From: a virus
Direction: 5' to 3' (one strand)
Virus record (IMG/VR): IMGVR_UViG_3300046517_000943
Location: 1 to 25,682 of that record
DNA length: 25,682 nucleotides
The first letter of the stretch is position 1; the number at the start of each line of letters is the position of its first letter. Both the position numbers and the translations under genes were made by a program. The notes below the pieces were generated by a model. The model had not been told where the DNA came from. It searched no databases and saw only the letters and a program-made list of their open reading frames with translations. Shown here piece after piece: positions 12,403 through 18,967 of this stretch.

Positions 12403-12737
12403 CAGTTGGTCCCTTTCAGGCGCTTGTCGATTTCCTTCTTGCGCCTGATCTCGCGCAGGCGTTCCTCGCCAGTATTGGTGAGCTTAAAGACCCGGCATGG
12501 AACCGGCATGTTCTGTTGGGACGGCGGCAGGGCGGGATTGGGAAGGACCATCGCAATGTCGAAGAGCCTGATCCAGCCCATCTCCATGCACTTGATCCAA
12601 GACAGTTGCATCTCCATGTCATGGAACATGCTGCCGAAGCCGACCACCAGCTTATTTCCTGCCGCCTCCTTCAGAACATTCTCCTCGAACTCTGGCTTCG
12701 AGCCGAGACCCGGGACGATAATGGGTTCAAACGCCAT
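12402..12737 (-). CDS. Orphan protein inside the modification cluster, 111 aa
   Basis: MAFEPIIVPGLGSKPEFEEN, then NKLVVGFGSMFHDMEMQLSW and a C-terminus with PCRVFKLTNTGEERLREIRR ending in a basic KKEIDKRLKG. The C-terminal half (RLFDIAMVLPNPALPPS, VFKLTNTGEERLREI) resembles the last part of a winged-helix domain, which is a weak guess. AGAGGAGAATCAAG precedes ATG 12737, and its stop overlaps the glycosyltransferase start. Its position, locked between the aGPT-Pplase-like gene and a glycosyltransferase, makes it a candidate accessory factor. No family recognised. Confidence 0.72.
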   Translation of the reverse strand: MAFEPIIVPGLGSKPEFEENVLKEAAGNKLVVGFGSMFHDMEMQLSWIKCMEMGWIRLFDIAMVLPNPALPPSQQNMPVPCRVFKLTNTGEERLREIRRKKEIDKRLKGTN

Positions 12738-12749
12738 CTTGATTCTCCT

Positions 12750-13598
12750 CTAAAGAAACTTCTCGGTGTACGGCGCGTACTTCTGCTTGCTCCCGCCGCG
12801 CACGTATTTCTGAAATTCGCAGCAGCAATTCTGCACATCCATCAGGTCCAGCCGGCGCGCGGTCGACGGCAGCTTCTGCTTGAGCAGATCGAAGAGCTGC
12901 TGCATAAGGTCTACTCCAAGCGACTGCGATACTTTCTTCGCGTCGGCATCCCCGGCGTAGATGATGTTCAGGCCCTTGATGCTCCCCGGCCCCAACGGAG
13001 CCCAGGTCTTTGCGTCTGCCGACTTGATGATCCCGAAGGTGTGCCAGTCGAAGGCGATCTGGCCAGCCATGAAAGAACCATGCCCCGGATAGTTCCTCAG
13101 CAACAGCCACGACGCCTGGAAGCTGTCGGGTAGACTCGGAAGCCGAAGCATTCCCTGCCACAATGGATGCAGAACCTTGTCGATGACCGAGATATATTTC
13201 GGCATCCCAGGATAGCCGTTGATGATGTAAGCGGCACGGAAGATCCGCACATTGTGGTCTACTTTCTTTTCCAGCAGAGCCTTGTACTTGATTGGAAGCC
13301 AACGGCAGGGCAGGTCTTTCAGAGTCTCAGGCTCGTTGATCCACCGGGCCACGGCGCACGCCATCCACCGATGCGCTGGGTCCCAGTCTTGCACCCATTC
13401 TCCAATCCACTTGGTGACCCGGTCGTCGGCCCGCCGCACGTTGCAGAAGGAATATTCGTGGAGCACATCGTCATTGGTCCACGGTCGAGGATCGCCCCGC
13501 TCCTTCTTGATCCTGATCGCGTCCCGCTCGGCGACGAACCGGACAAACGTGTCCTTCCGTTGCTCGACCGTATCCATGTCTCGAATGAGGGTGGACAT
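12750..13598 (-). CDS. aGPT-Pplase / 5hmdU-kinase-helical-domain family protein
   Basis: 282 residues from ATG 13598, chosen because AAGGAG lies 6 bases upstream; the ATG at 13604 abuts it. Diagnostic segments of the alpha-glutamyl/putrescinyl-thymine pyrophosphorylase superfamily: GDPRPWTNDDVLHEYSFCNV and RRADDRVTKW (35-64), a helix-hairpin-helix-like LLLRNYPGHGSFMA (165-178), WAPLGPGSIKGLN (199-211) and a C-terminal DVQNCCCEFQKYVR (254-267). The fold is related to HhH DNA glycosylases. In hypermodified phages, members act on DNA carrying activated 5-hydroxymethyluracil and install the final side chain. No P-loop kinase domain is fused here, although 5hmdU kinases of this class often carry one. 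Strongly suggests a hypermodified thymine in this phage. Confidence 0.85.
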   Translation of the reverse strand: MSTLIRDMDTVEQRKDTFVRFVAERDAIRIKKERGDPRPWTNDDVLHEYSFCNVRRADDRVTKWIGEWVQDWDPAHRWMACAVARWINEPETLKDLPCRWLPIKYKALLEKKVDHNVRIFRAAYIINGYPGMPKYISVIDKVLHPLWQGMLRLPSLPDSFQASWLLLRNYPGHGSFMAGQIAFDWHTFGIIKSADAKTWAPLGPGSIKGLNIIYAGDADAKKVSQSLGVDLMQQLFDLLKQKLPSTARRLDLMDVQNCCCEFQKYVRGGSKQKYAPYTEKFL

Positions 13599-13636
13599 CT
13601 GCATCTCCTTCTTCTATAGAGCAGTCCCGAATGTTC

Positions 13637-13662
13637 CTCCAGAGGCTTTTCAGCCCCTGGAG
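13637..13662 (-). promoter_or_regulatory. 11-bp GAAA-tetraloop hairpin before the aGPT-Pplase-like gene
   Basis: On the minus strand CTCCAGGGGCT-GAAA-AGCCTCTGGAG: eleven pairs including one G-U, closed by a GAAA loop. It lies in the 87-base gap between two genes, with a smaller TAGGCCG/CGGCCTA stem at 13667-13688 overlapping the upstream stop. There is no T-run, so it looks like an mRNA processing or stability element rather than a terminator. Confidence 0.6.
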
Positions 13663-13685
13663 TTCTTAGGCCGGATAGAAACGGC

Positions 13686-14363
13686 CTATTTGACCTGCAC
13701 CACTTCCGACTTCACCAGGAAGGACAGGATGCCGCCCGACGTGAACGGAATCCCCGACTTGTCGAGCGCCTTGCTGAACTCGGCGACCGTCATGTTCGGC
13801 TTGAGCATGGCGATCACCTTGCCGACGTTGCTGTCCGGCCGAGTGTTCCGATCGCCGACCTTCTTGATGCGCTGATGATCCGCAAAGAGATTCCGAGAAC
13901 GAGTGCCCGGAGTCTTTGCCGCCGGGGCGGTGCCGTTCTTCGCCGCCAGCTTCGCAGCCTTCAGCTTGGCGGCTTCCTTCGCCGCCTTGAGCTGGGCCTT
14001 CGCCGCGTCCAAAGCGTTCTGTTCCTTCGCTCGCGGCTTCCGCACCCCGAGGAGTGCATTCGCTGCGTCTTCGGCCGCTGCTGCTTTCACCTTTGCCATT
14101 GTCAACTCCTTCTGAGTTCCTGAAATTAGCCAGACCCCGTCTACGATAACGGCGAGAGGCTGCCGTGCTGGAGATCCTACTGCTACTTCTTCCACCTTCG
14201 CCAGCTCGGAGATGGAGCCTTCTATCGGAGCCATTAGGATAGCCTCCGATATCGTTCTGTGGGCCATGACGTACACCAGCCCACTGTCATAATAGAAAAC
14301 GTTCAGGTATGGCTCGCCGTCCCTGACCGCCGCTTCGTCATACGACAATTGATGAATCGCCAC
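13686..14363 (-). CDS. Two-part protein: unknown N-domain plus Lys/Ala-rich H1-like region
   Basis: 225 residues from a GTG at 14363 (AGGAG 8 bases upstream). Residues 1-87 are a compact acidic domain (LNVFYYDSGLVYVMAHRTIS, PLAVIVDGVWLISG). From Met89 the protein is MAKVKAAAAEDAANALLG, followed by a long Ala/Lys-rich helical stretch (residues about 115-145, repeated KAAK/KAAKEAAK units). It ends in a small folded C-domain (NMTVAEFSKALDKSGIPFTS, ILSFLVKSEVVQVK). A strong Shine-Dalgarno AAGGAG sits 6 bases before the Met89 codon in the same frame, so a 137-residue short form is likely to be made as well. The basic tract suggests DNA or nucleoid binding. First gene from the promoter at 14390. 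Confidence 0.78.
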   Translation of the reverse strand: MAIHQLSYDEAAVRDGEPYLNVFYYDSGLVYVMAHRTISEAILMAPIEGSISELAKVEEVAVGSPARQPLAVIVDGVWLISGTQKELTMAKVKAAAAEDAANALLGVRKPRAKEQNALDAAKAQLKAAKEAAKLKAAKLAAKNGTAPAAKTPGTRSRNLFADHQRIKKVGDRNTRPDSNVGKVIAMLKPNMTVAEFSKALDKSGIPFTSGGILSFLVKSEVVQVK

Positions 14364-14389
14364 ATCTACTTCTCCTGCTACTACCGACT

Positions 14390-14418
14390 ATGGTACCACG
14401 GCAGAATTTGGCAAGCAA
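14390..14418 (-). promoter_or_regulatory. Sigma-70-like promoter upstream of 14363
   Basis: TTGCTT (14413-14418), 17-base spacer, TACCAT (14390-14395) on the minus strand. The GTGGTACCAT -10 region is the same as in promoter copy 1, but the upstream TGTAAA element is reduced to AAAATAGAT. Reads toward the aGPT-Pplase-like gene and beyond. Confidence 0.6.
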
Positions 14419-14438
14419 CATCTATTTTGGACCATATT

Positions 14439-14741
14439 CTATAGAAGCTGGTCCGCAATCTCGTCGAACAGCTCCTTCACAGGCATGTAGTCGGGATTCT
14501 TGGCGAGCCAGCTCTCAAAGGATTCAATAGAATCATTGTCCAGCGTGTCAACGGCGACGTTGGCGGTCTGGGTGGTCCCCAGCGTGGACAAGAGCTTCTC
14601 GATCACACCCAACCCATGCTTGTTGGAGACCTGAATCTTGTCCGGCATTTCCAAATCCCCACCGTCCGATCCATATTCCTCGTAGATGGATTTCACGCCG
14701 ATCCAGATCGTCGGATAAGCTTCCTTCGTGATTGTCTGCAT
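14439..14741 (-). CDS. Hypothetical acidic protein, 100 aa
   Basis: Start ATG 14741 (MQTITKEAYPTIWIGVKSIY) with GGGAG 6 bases upstream. Acidic throughout (EEYGSDGGDLEMPDK, DTLDNDSIESFESWL), ends KELFDEIADQLL. Predicted alpha/beta, soluble. Lies between a UUCG hairpin (14773) and a promoter (14390). Family not recognised. Confidence 0.72.
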   Translation of the reverse strand: MQTITKEAYPTIWIGVKSIYEEYGSDGGDLEMPDKIQVSNKHGLGVIEKLLSTLGTTQTANVAVDTLDNDSIESFESWLAKNPDYMPVKELFDEIADQLL

Positions 14742-14772
14742 GACGTTCTCCCAGAGGGCAAAAGGCAAAGGA

Positions 14773-14792
14773 GGGCGGCCCGAAGGCCGCCC
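14773..14792 (-). terminator. UUCG-tetraloop hairpin after the 15118 gene
   Basis: GGGCGGCC-TTCG-GGCCGCCC on the minus strand, a perfect 8-bp stem with a C(UUCG)G loop, followed by CTCCTTTGCCTTTTGC. Strong hairpin with an interrupted T-rich tail; likely a partial terminator or 3'-end stabiliser. Near-duplicate of 15219-15240. Confidence 0.6.
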
Positions 14793-14797
14793 GCCGG

Positions 14798-15118
14798 TCA
14801 GACTTCGTATTCGTCCGCCGGGTCGTCGGCCCGGAAGGTCGCCGTGAAGCGATGGCCGTCGACCTTGCGGATCAGCGTCAACTTATTGCCTGACATTTCG
14901 AGACCGTACCGTTCGGGAAACCACGGGTGATGCTCGTCGTTGGACAGCACCAGGAAAACCGCCATTTGCGGCAGAGGGTACTCCTCCCGCATGGCAGTCA
15001 GCTTGTCAAGGCGGTCCTGCTGCTCGGCGGTGACGCTTTCGATGTCACCGTTGAGCACCGCCCAATCAAGTTTTTCGTCGTCGGCGGTCACGCCGTAGGT
15101 TTTTAGGATGGTAGTCAT
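14798..15118 (-). CDS. Hypothetical phage protein, 106 aa
   Basis: Start ATG 15118 (MTTILKTYGVTADDEKLDW); GAGGG lies 4-5 bases upstream. Acidic helical N-terminal half with AEQQDRLDKLTAMREEYPLP, then AVFLVLSNDEHHPWFPERYG and a beta-rich end (GNKLTLIRKVDGHRFTATF). First gene from promoter copy 6. Not assignable to a known family. Confidence 0.72.
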   Translation of the reverse strand: MTTILKTYGVTADDEKLDWAVLNGDIESVTAEQQDRLDKLTAMREEYPLPQMAVFLVLSNDEHHPWFPERYGLEMSGNKLTLIRKVDGHRFTATFRADDPADEYEV

Positions 15119-15142
15119 TAGACCCTCGCTGTTTTGACACAA

Positions 15143-15155
15143 GCCCTTGCCGGGC
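15143..15155 (-). promoter_or_regulatory. 5' leader hairpin before the 15118 gene
   Basis: GCCC-TTGCC-GGGC, same stem as at 1984, 4814 and 5117 with a changed loop; an overlapping CTTGCC/GGCAAG pairing is an alternative. Confidence 0.45.
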
Positions 15156-15161
15156 AAGCCC

Positions 15162-15202
15162 AGTGTAGCGCACCGGCAAGGGAATGCTACCTGAAGTTTA
15201 CA
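15162..15202 (-). promoter_or_regulatory. Repeated phage promoter, copy 6
   Basis: Minus strand TGTAAACTTC (15193-15202), GTAGCA in the -35 position (identical to copy 1), TACACT as -10 (15162-15167). Confidence 0.7.
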
Positions 15203-15210
15203 TCTTCTAA

Positions 15211-15240
15211 AGTCGAAAGAGGCGGCCCGAAGGCCGCCTC
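15211..15240 (-). terminator. UUCG-tetraloop terminator after the 15606 gene
   Basis: GAGGCGGCC-TTCG-GGCCGCCTC on the minus strand: 9-bp perfect stem, UUCG loop, then TTTCGACTTT. It directly follows the stop of the 15247-15606 gene and precedes promoter copy 6, so it separates two transcription units. Confidence 0.7.
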
Positions 15241-15246
15241 CGGTCG

Positions 15247-15606
15247 CTACTTGACGCAGGGGGTCTTGGGCTCCGGCTCTTTGTCATCGCCGTTGATGTC
15301 GAGATAGCCTTCCAGCATACCCTGGATGCCGTCGACCAGCGCCTCGGAGAGGGTGGCCTTCGGAGTGTCTCCCAAGCTGGTCACCCAACCTTCCTCTTCG
15401 TGCATATAGTTGGCGTCCAGCCCACCTTCCAACTTGACGGTGTCGGCGCCAGGATCGGTCAGCACAACGCTCCAGCAGTCAACGTCCGGCCGTCCCTCAT
15501 GGAACGACTTTTGCAGTCCATTGTGCTGCAAGACGAAAACGTGCTTGGACACAACCTTGGTTTCGTCAAGGTTCAGCATTTCGTAGGGCTTCGTCGCTTC
15601 AGTCAT
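15247..15606 (-). CDS. Hypothetical acidic protein, 119 aa
   Basis: Start ATG 15606 (MTEATKPYEMLNLDETKVVS) directly behind GGAGGTAAGT. Contains KHVFVLQHNGLQKSFHEGR, DVDCWSVVLTDPGADTVKLE, then a helical region TLSEALVDGIQGMLEGYLD and a polar tail (DKEPEPKTPCVK). Transcribed from promoter copy 7 and closed by a UUCG terminator, so it may be a monocistronic unit, which is unusual in this region. Family not recognised. Confidence 0.73.
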   Translation of the reverse strand: MTEATKPYEMLNLDETKVVSKHVFVLQHNGLQKSFHEGRPDVDCWSVVLTDPGADTVKLEGGLDANYMHEEEGWVTSLGDTPKATLSEALVDGIQGMLEGYLDINGDDKEPEPKTPCVK

Positions 15607-15621
15607 ACTTACCTCCATGCA

Positions 15622-15639
15622 CCCGGCAGGGGTGCCGGG
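15622..15639 (-). promoter_or_regulatory. 5' leader hairpin before the 15606 gene
   Basis: CCCGGCA-GGGG-TGCCGGG, a perfect 7-bp stem placed just inside the predicted transcription start of promoter copy 7. Confidence 0.5.
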
Positions 15640-15647
15640 GCAGCGCC

Positions 15648-15688
15648 AGCATAGCACAAGCGCGTAGGATGATTAGTTGAAATTTACA
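15648..15688 (-). promoter_or_regulatory. Repeated phage promoter, copy 7
   Basis: Minus strand TGTAAATTTC (15679-15688), CTAATC in the -35 position, TATGCT as -10 (15648-15653). Begins a few bases after the polymerase stop codon. Confidence 0.7.
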
Positions 15689-15691
15689 GTC

Positions 15692-17845
15692 CTATTCCGA
15701 CTTCTTGTAACGAGGTCCGCTCCAGCTATCCACCGCAAGCGGGCACGTCGGGATCCACGGGAGCGGCTCGCTCAGGATCGTGTTGAAGATATCCAGCGTG
15801 AGCGTGTCCTTCTTGGCTTGGCAAATCAATTCGTCATGGACAGTGTGACGCAGACGGAACCCGCGCTTCTCGAGCGGCATGAACTTGTGCGCCATCACGT
15901 CTCGTGCCTCGTGCTGAATGATATTCTCGGTCAGCAGACCGCCGTACGGATTGTACTTGACGAACGCACGCGGCTTGTCCGACTGGAAGTAGGCCCGCAG
16001 TTCCGGCACGACCGTGATCTCGCCCTTCTTGTTTTTCTTTGGTCGCCCGACCACGTGAGCATATGGATAGAACAGGCTGCGACCGCTCATGGTCGTACAG
16101 ACGAGCATCTTGTAGTGATCGTCATAACGGAACTTGATGCCGCGATAGGTCTGGGTCGTTCCTTTCTTAAGCACCGCTTGGATGCTGAGGTTCTTCATGA
16201 CCCTCCAGAACTTCACCGTCATTGGATTTTTGGCCCGCCACCGCTCGACCACGTAGCGCGCCGCCTTCCAATCCTTCTCATGACCGCTGCCGATGAAGAG
16301 CCACAAGTCGTTGACCCAGTCCCGCGTGCGCTGGTCCGCCGTCCGATAGACGATCGGATAGATGTCGCGGAAATAGACGTTGTTCTTCTCGGTCTGGCGC
16401 AGCAGAGCGCCGCACCCGCCTTCATAGCCGAGCGAGAGCTCTTCGATCTTGCCCCAATACCGCATCTCCTTGTCTTTCATCGCTACGGCCAAGGGAACAT
16501 TAAACAGCTCTGCCCCGTTCTTTTCGTAGACGTCTGCACCGATTCCCATATCGCTCAGCAGCCATTGCTCATTCGTGCTGCGCTGACCCGTCGTCTCCGC
16601 CAGCAGACGGGACTCGATGGACTTGAAGTCGGCGACGAATAGTTCTGTTCCTGGATCGGCAATGACCATGGACCGGGTGCAGTTGCTGACGGGGACCATG
16701 ACATTCCCATAGCAGCTTTCTACGAGCCAGCTTTCCCCGGTCTTGACGACTTGAACCACGTCGTCGATCATCTCGGCGTATTGCTTGTCCAAGCGTTTCA
16801 GATTATCCATCTGAACGCCGCGCCCTGCCCAGCGCCCGGTGTGCGCCCCGTTGAACTGGCGTGCGCCTTTCACCGTCCCGTCGGCACAGAGGTGCGCCAG
16901 CGCGCTCTTATATTTTCCCGTGCTGCTGCGGCCTCCCTCCAAGCGGCACCGCAGAACGGTCATGATGGAATCGGGCAGATCTGTCCGTTTCATCTGCCGT
17001 TCCATCGTCTCCTTTTTCACGTTGTCGATGGCGACGCCCTGAGCGTTGAACCATAGCTTGAGACGGACCGATTGCGTTGGACTGAATCCGCAGATCTTGC
17101 GACTCTCCGCGCGAAGCTCCGCCGTGCGCGTGTCGATAATCTTGATCGCCTGCCGACAGAGCTCGGTGTCGATCCGTATCCCTCTGTCGGCGACCTTCTG
17201 GTCATACCAGTATTGCTTCTCCTCGCTGGGGATGAGATATGGCAGGCGCTCGCCGCACGCGCGCTCGGTGACAACATCCTGAGAACAGTAAGCGTAGAGC
17301 CGGTCGTAGATGGCCGGGACCTGCTCCCGGGTCCATCGGATTGCCTCGATCGGCCTGCCGTCTATGTCCTTTATGATCTTGCGCGGCTTGCTCAACTTGA
17401 GCATCGCCTTAGAGCCTTCCTTGTCCTTCTGCTCGACGACCTTGAGGGCCGGAGCGGCGAAGGCCAGCGCGCCTGGGAATCCACAGGCCAAGCTCCTCAC
17501 CATCGTGCAGCGCCATTGCGTCATCTGGACTTCGGCGTGCTGCATCATCCGAACATTCCACGCGAGCCGCTCGAAGAGCGCATTCCAAGCGTGCATCATG
17601 CCGCCGCGTTCTATGTGCCGCTTGAGTTCTTTTGGAAACGGTTCCCATGGCTTCCATATCCGTACCGGCTCTCGCATGATCGCCCAGCCCATGCACAGAA
17701 TCTCTAGTGACGGATGTTCCATGTAGGCATGCGTTCCCACAACTTTGAGATTTGCTTCGCAGTAAGTCTCAAAATCCACAGACGCGAAGTCCGTGGTTCT
17801 TGCCGTCGGAACGAGATATGGACTTGGAATGCTGTCAAAGGGCAC
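15692..17845 (-). CDS. Family A DNA polymerase with 3'-5' exonuclease
   Basis: 717 residues from a GTG (17845) with GGAGG 5 bases upstream. Exonuclease: Exo I VDFET (D24, E26), Exo II-like HAWNALFERLAW (84-95), Exo III YCSQDVV (186-191). Polymerase: thumb/palm TGKYKSALAHLC, HTGRWAGRGVQMDNLKR (334-350), motif A LFVADFKSIESRLLA (D405), motif B-like DKEMRYWGKIEELSLGYEGG (457-476) and motif C HTVHDELI (H670-D671-E672). There is no 5'-3' exonuclease domain, as usual for phage Pol A. Replicates phage DNA; if the ThyA homologue makes hydroxymethyl-dUMP this enzyme must accept the corresponding triphosphate. It follows the ssDNA-binding protein gene by 149 bases. Confidence 0.95.
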   Translation of the reverse strand: MPFDSIPSPYLVPTARTTDFASVDFETYCEANLKVVGTHAYMEHPSLEILCMGWAIMREPVRIWKPWEPFPKELKRHIERGGMMHAWNALFERLAWNVRMMQHAEVQMTQWRCTMVRSLACGFPGALAFAAPALKVVEQKDKEGSKAMLKLSKPRKIIKDIDGRPIEAIRWTREQVPAIYDRLYAYCSQDVVTERACGERLPYLIPSEEKQYWYDQKVADRGIRIDTELCRQAIKIIDTRTAELRAESRKICGFSPTQSVRLKLWFNAQGVAIDNVKKETMERQMKRTDLPDSIMTVLRCRLEGGRSSTGKYKSALAHLCADGTVKGARQFNGAHTGRWAGRGVQMDNLKRLDKQYAEMIDDVVQVVKTGESWLVESCYGNVMVPVSNCTRSMVIADPGTELFVADFKSIESRLLAETTGQRSTNEQWLLSDMGIGADVYEKNGAELFNVPLAVAMKDKEMRYWGKIEELSLGYEGGCGALLRQTEKNNVYFRDIYPIVYRTADQRTRDWVNDLWLFIGSGHEKDWKAARYVVERWRAKNPMTVKFWRVMKNLSIQAVLKKGTTQTYRGIKFRYDDHYKMLVCTTMSGRSLFYPYAHVVGRPKKNKKGEITVVPELRAYFQSDKPRAFVKYNPYGGLLTENIIQHEARDVMAHKFMPLEKRGFRLRHTVHDELICQAKKDTLTLDIFNTILSEPLPWIPTCPLAVDSWSGPRYKKSE

Positions 17846-17994
17846 TATAGCCTCCGAATAAGGTGCTGGAGTATGCAGCCCCAGCTCTCCACGCCACTTC
17901 TAGCCTTCCCTCTCGCGGGCTACTGACAGGCGTGCATCAGCTCGAATTGCCGGACGGGGAACTCTTGGGGGAGGATTATCCCGTCAAAAAGCGG

Positions 17995-18735
17995 CTACCC
18001 GAGAAATGGATTCGTCTCCCTCTTAACTGCCTTCTTCGGCACCGGCTTCTTGCCAACCGGACGACGTGCCGGACGCGTCTCCATTTCTTCCTCGTCCGCC
18101 CCGTACTGGCCGTCGGCGTCGTCGATCTCGTCGCCTTCGTCGGAGGCCCAGGTCTCGGGATCATACCCGCCGCCGCCGAGCGGCTCGCCATCGCGGATGA
18201 ACTGCGCGCCAGCCAATCCGAGACCGACGCCGCGATTGCCCAGACGGTCGTATAGATACGGACGGAACAGGAGCCGCGCGTAGCAGCCGGAGTAGAAGCT
18301 CGAGATGTCGATCTCCTCTCGGTTCCGGCCGATGCACTTCGGCGGATACTTGCTGGAAGTATTGAAGTAGAACGCCCCTTCCTCGAAGCCGTCATACTCC
18401 CCTACCTTGTCGTCCTGCTCGCGGATCGGAGCCTTGTACCTCTTGTACTTGTCGCCTTTCTCCTGCCGGGCGAAACGCTCGCACGCCTCTCGCAGCAGAC
18501 TGATGTTGGTTCCTTTCGGGAACAGAGCCGCGCAGCCGTAGTTCTTGCGCGTGGTTCCGTCGTCGTTCTCGCTCTCCTTCGGCGTAACGAAAGACACGAA
18601 GCTGAGGCGGCAGACGGGTCCCTTCACGGTAAGGTTGGTGTAGAGTATGCTGCCGTTGGGATGCTTCTTGAGTGGCCGGAGCTCCTTGTCATTCTGCTTG
18701 CGGTCGGAACGATTCCTTTGCATGGGACGAGCCAT
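17995..18735 (-). CDS. DUF2815/Enc34-type single-stranded DNA-binding protein
   Basis: 246 residues; ATG 18735 has CAGGAG upstream. OB-fold core signs: ILYTNLTVKGPVCRLSFVSF, then DISSFYSGCYARLLFRPYLY (about 143-162) and GVGLGLAGAQFIRDGEPLGG, which match the DUF2815 family whose Enc34 member binds ssDNA. The C-terminus is strongly acidic (DEGDEIDDADGQYGADEEEM), typical of SSBs that recruit partners, but ends in an added basic tail (RPVGKKPVPKKAVKRETNPF). Gene order SSB next to polymerase and DUF2800 nuclease is the usual one for this phage module. Confidence 0.88.
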   Translation of the reverse strand: MARPMQRNRSDRKQNDKELRPLKKHPNGSILYTNLTVKGPVCRLSFVSFVTPKESENDDGTTRKNYGCAALFPKGTNISLLREACERFARQEKGDKYKRYKAPIREQDDKVGEYDGFEEGAFYFNTSSKYPPKCIGRNREEIDISSFYSGCYARLLFRPYLYDRLGNRGVGLGLAGAQFIRDGEPLGGGGYDPETWASDEGDEIDDADGQYGADEEEMETRPARRPVGKKPVPKKAVKRETNPFLG

Positions 18736-18780
18736 ATTCTGCTCCTGTGTTGGTACGTGTTGGTCTGTGTTTGTGTGTCA

Positions 18781-18796
18781 GGACCCGAAAGGATCC
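18781..18796 (-). promoter_or_regulatory. 5' leader hairpin of the SSB transcript
   Basis: GGATCC-TTTC-GGGTCC on the minus strand, 6 pairs with one U-G, at the predicted 5' end of the transcript from the 18803 promoter. Confidence 0.45.
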
Positions 18797-18802
18797 ATCA
18801 TT

Positions 18803-18831
18803 AGTGTACCATCACGGGGGGCGGGTTGCAA
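18803..18831 (-). promoter_or_regulatory. Sigma-70-like promoter for SSB and polymerase
   Basis: TTGCAA (18826-18831), 17-base spacer, TACACT (18803-18808) on the minus strand. It has a better -35 than the repeated promoters and lacks the TGTAAA element, keeping only TTCA upstream. Drives ssDNA-binding protein and probably polymerase. Confidence 0.65.
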
Positions 18832-18858
18832 GCTGAAGCGATCAATTTCAACTGGGCT

Positions 18859-18963
18859 CTAGGAGAACCAAGTCAGCCCGAGCAAAGATATTCCAAGCAG
18901 AAGAATCGCTGCTAGAATCCAGCACACCGGCATGACCCAGTCCCACGGCGATTTCTCTTTCAT
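18859..18963 (-). CDS. 34-residue single-pass membrane protein
   Basis: MKEKSPWDWVMPVCWILAAI then LLLGISLLGLTWFS: a charged N-terminus of about seven residues and one hydrophobic helix to the end. ATG 18963 follows the nuclease stop by 4 bases, with GGGG 7 bases upstream as a weak ribosome site, so it may be coupled to the nuclease gene. Such miniature membrane proteins in phages can be holin-like, pinholin-like or inhibitors of host membrane proteins; nothing decides between these. Confidence 0.6.
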   Translation of the reverse strand: MKEKSPWDWVMPVCWILAAILLLGISLLGLTWFS

Positions 18964-18967
18964 GTTC

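Noticed and set aside
12727-13302. 191-codon minus-strand frame overlapping the aGPT-Pplase-like gene
   Set aside because: Same strand but another frame inside a gene with family motifs; no ribosome site.
15677-16642. 321-codon plus-strand open frame
   Set aside because: Antisense to the polymerase C-terminal half, including motif C; shadow frame.
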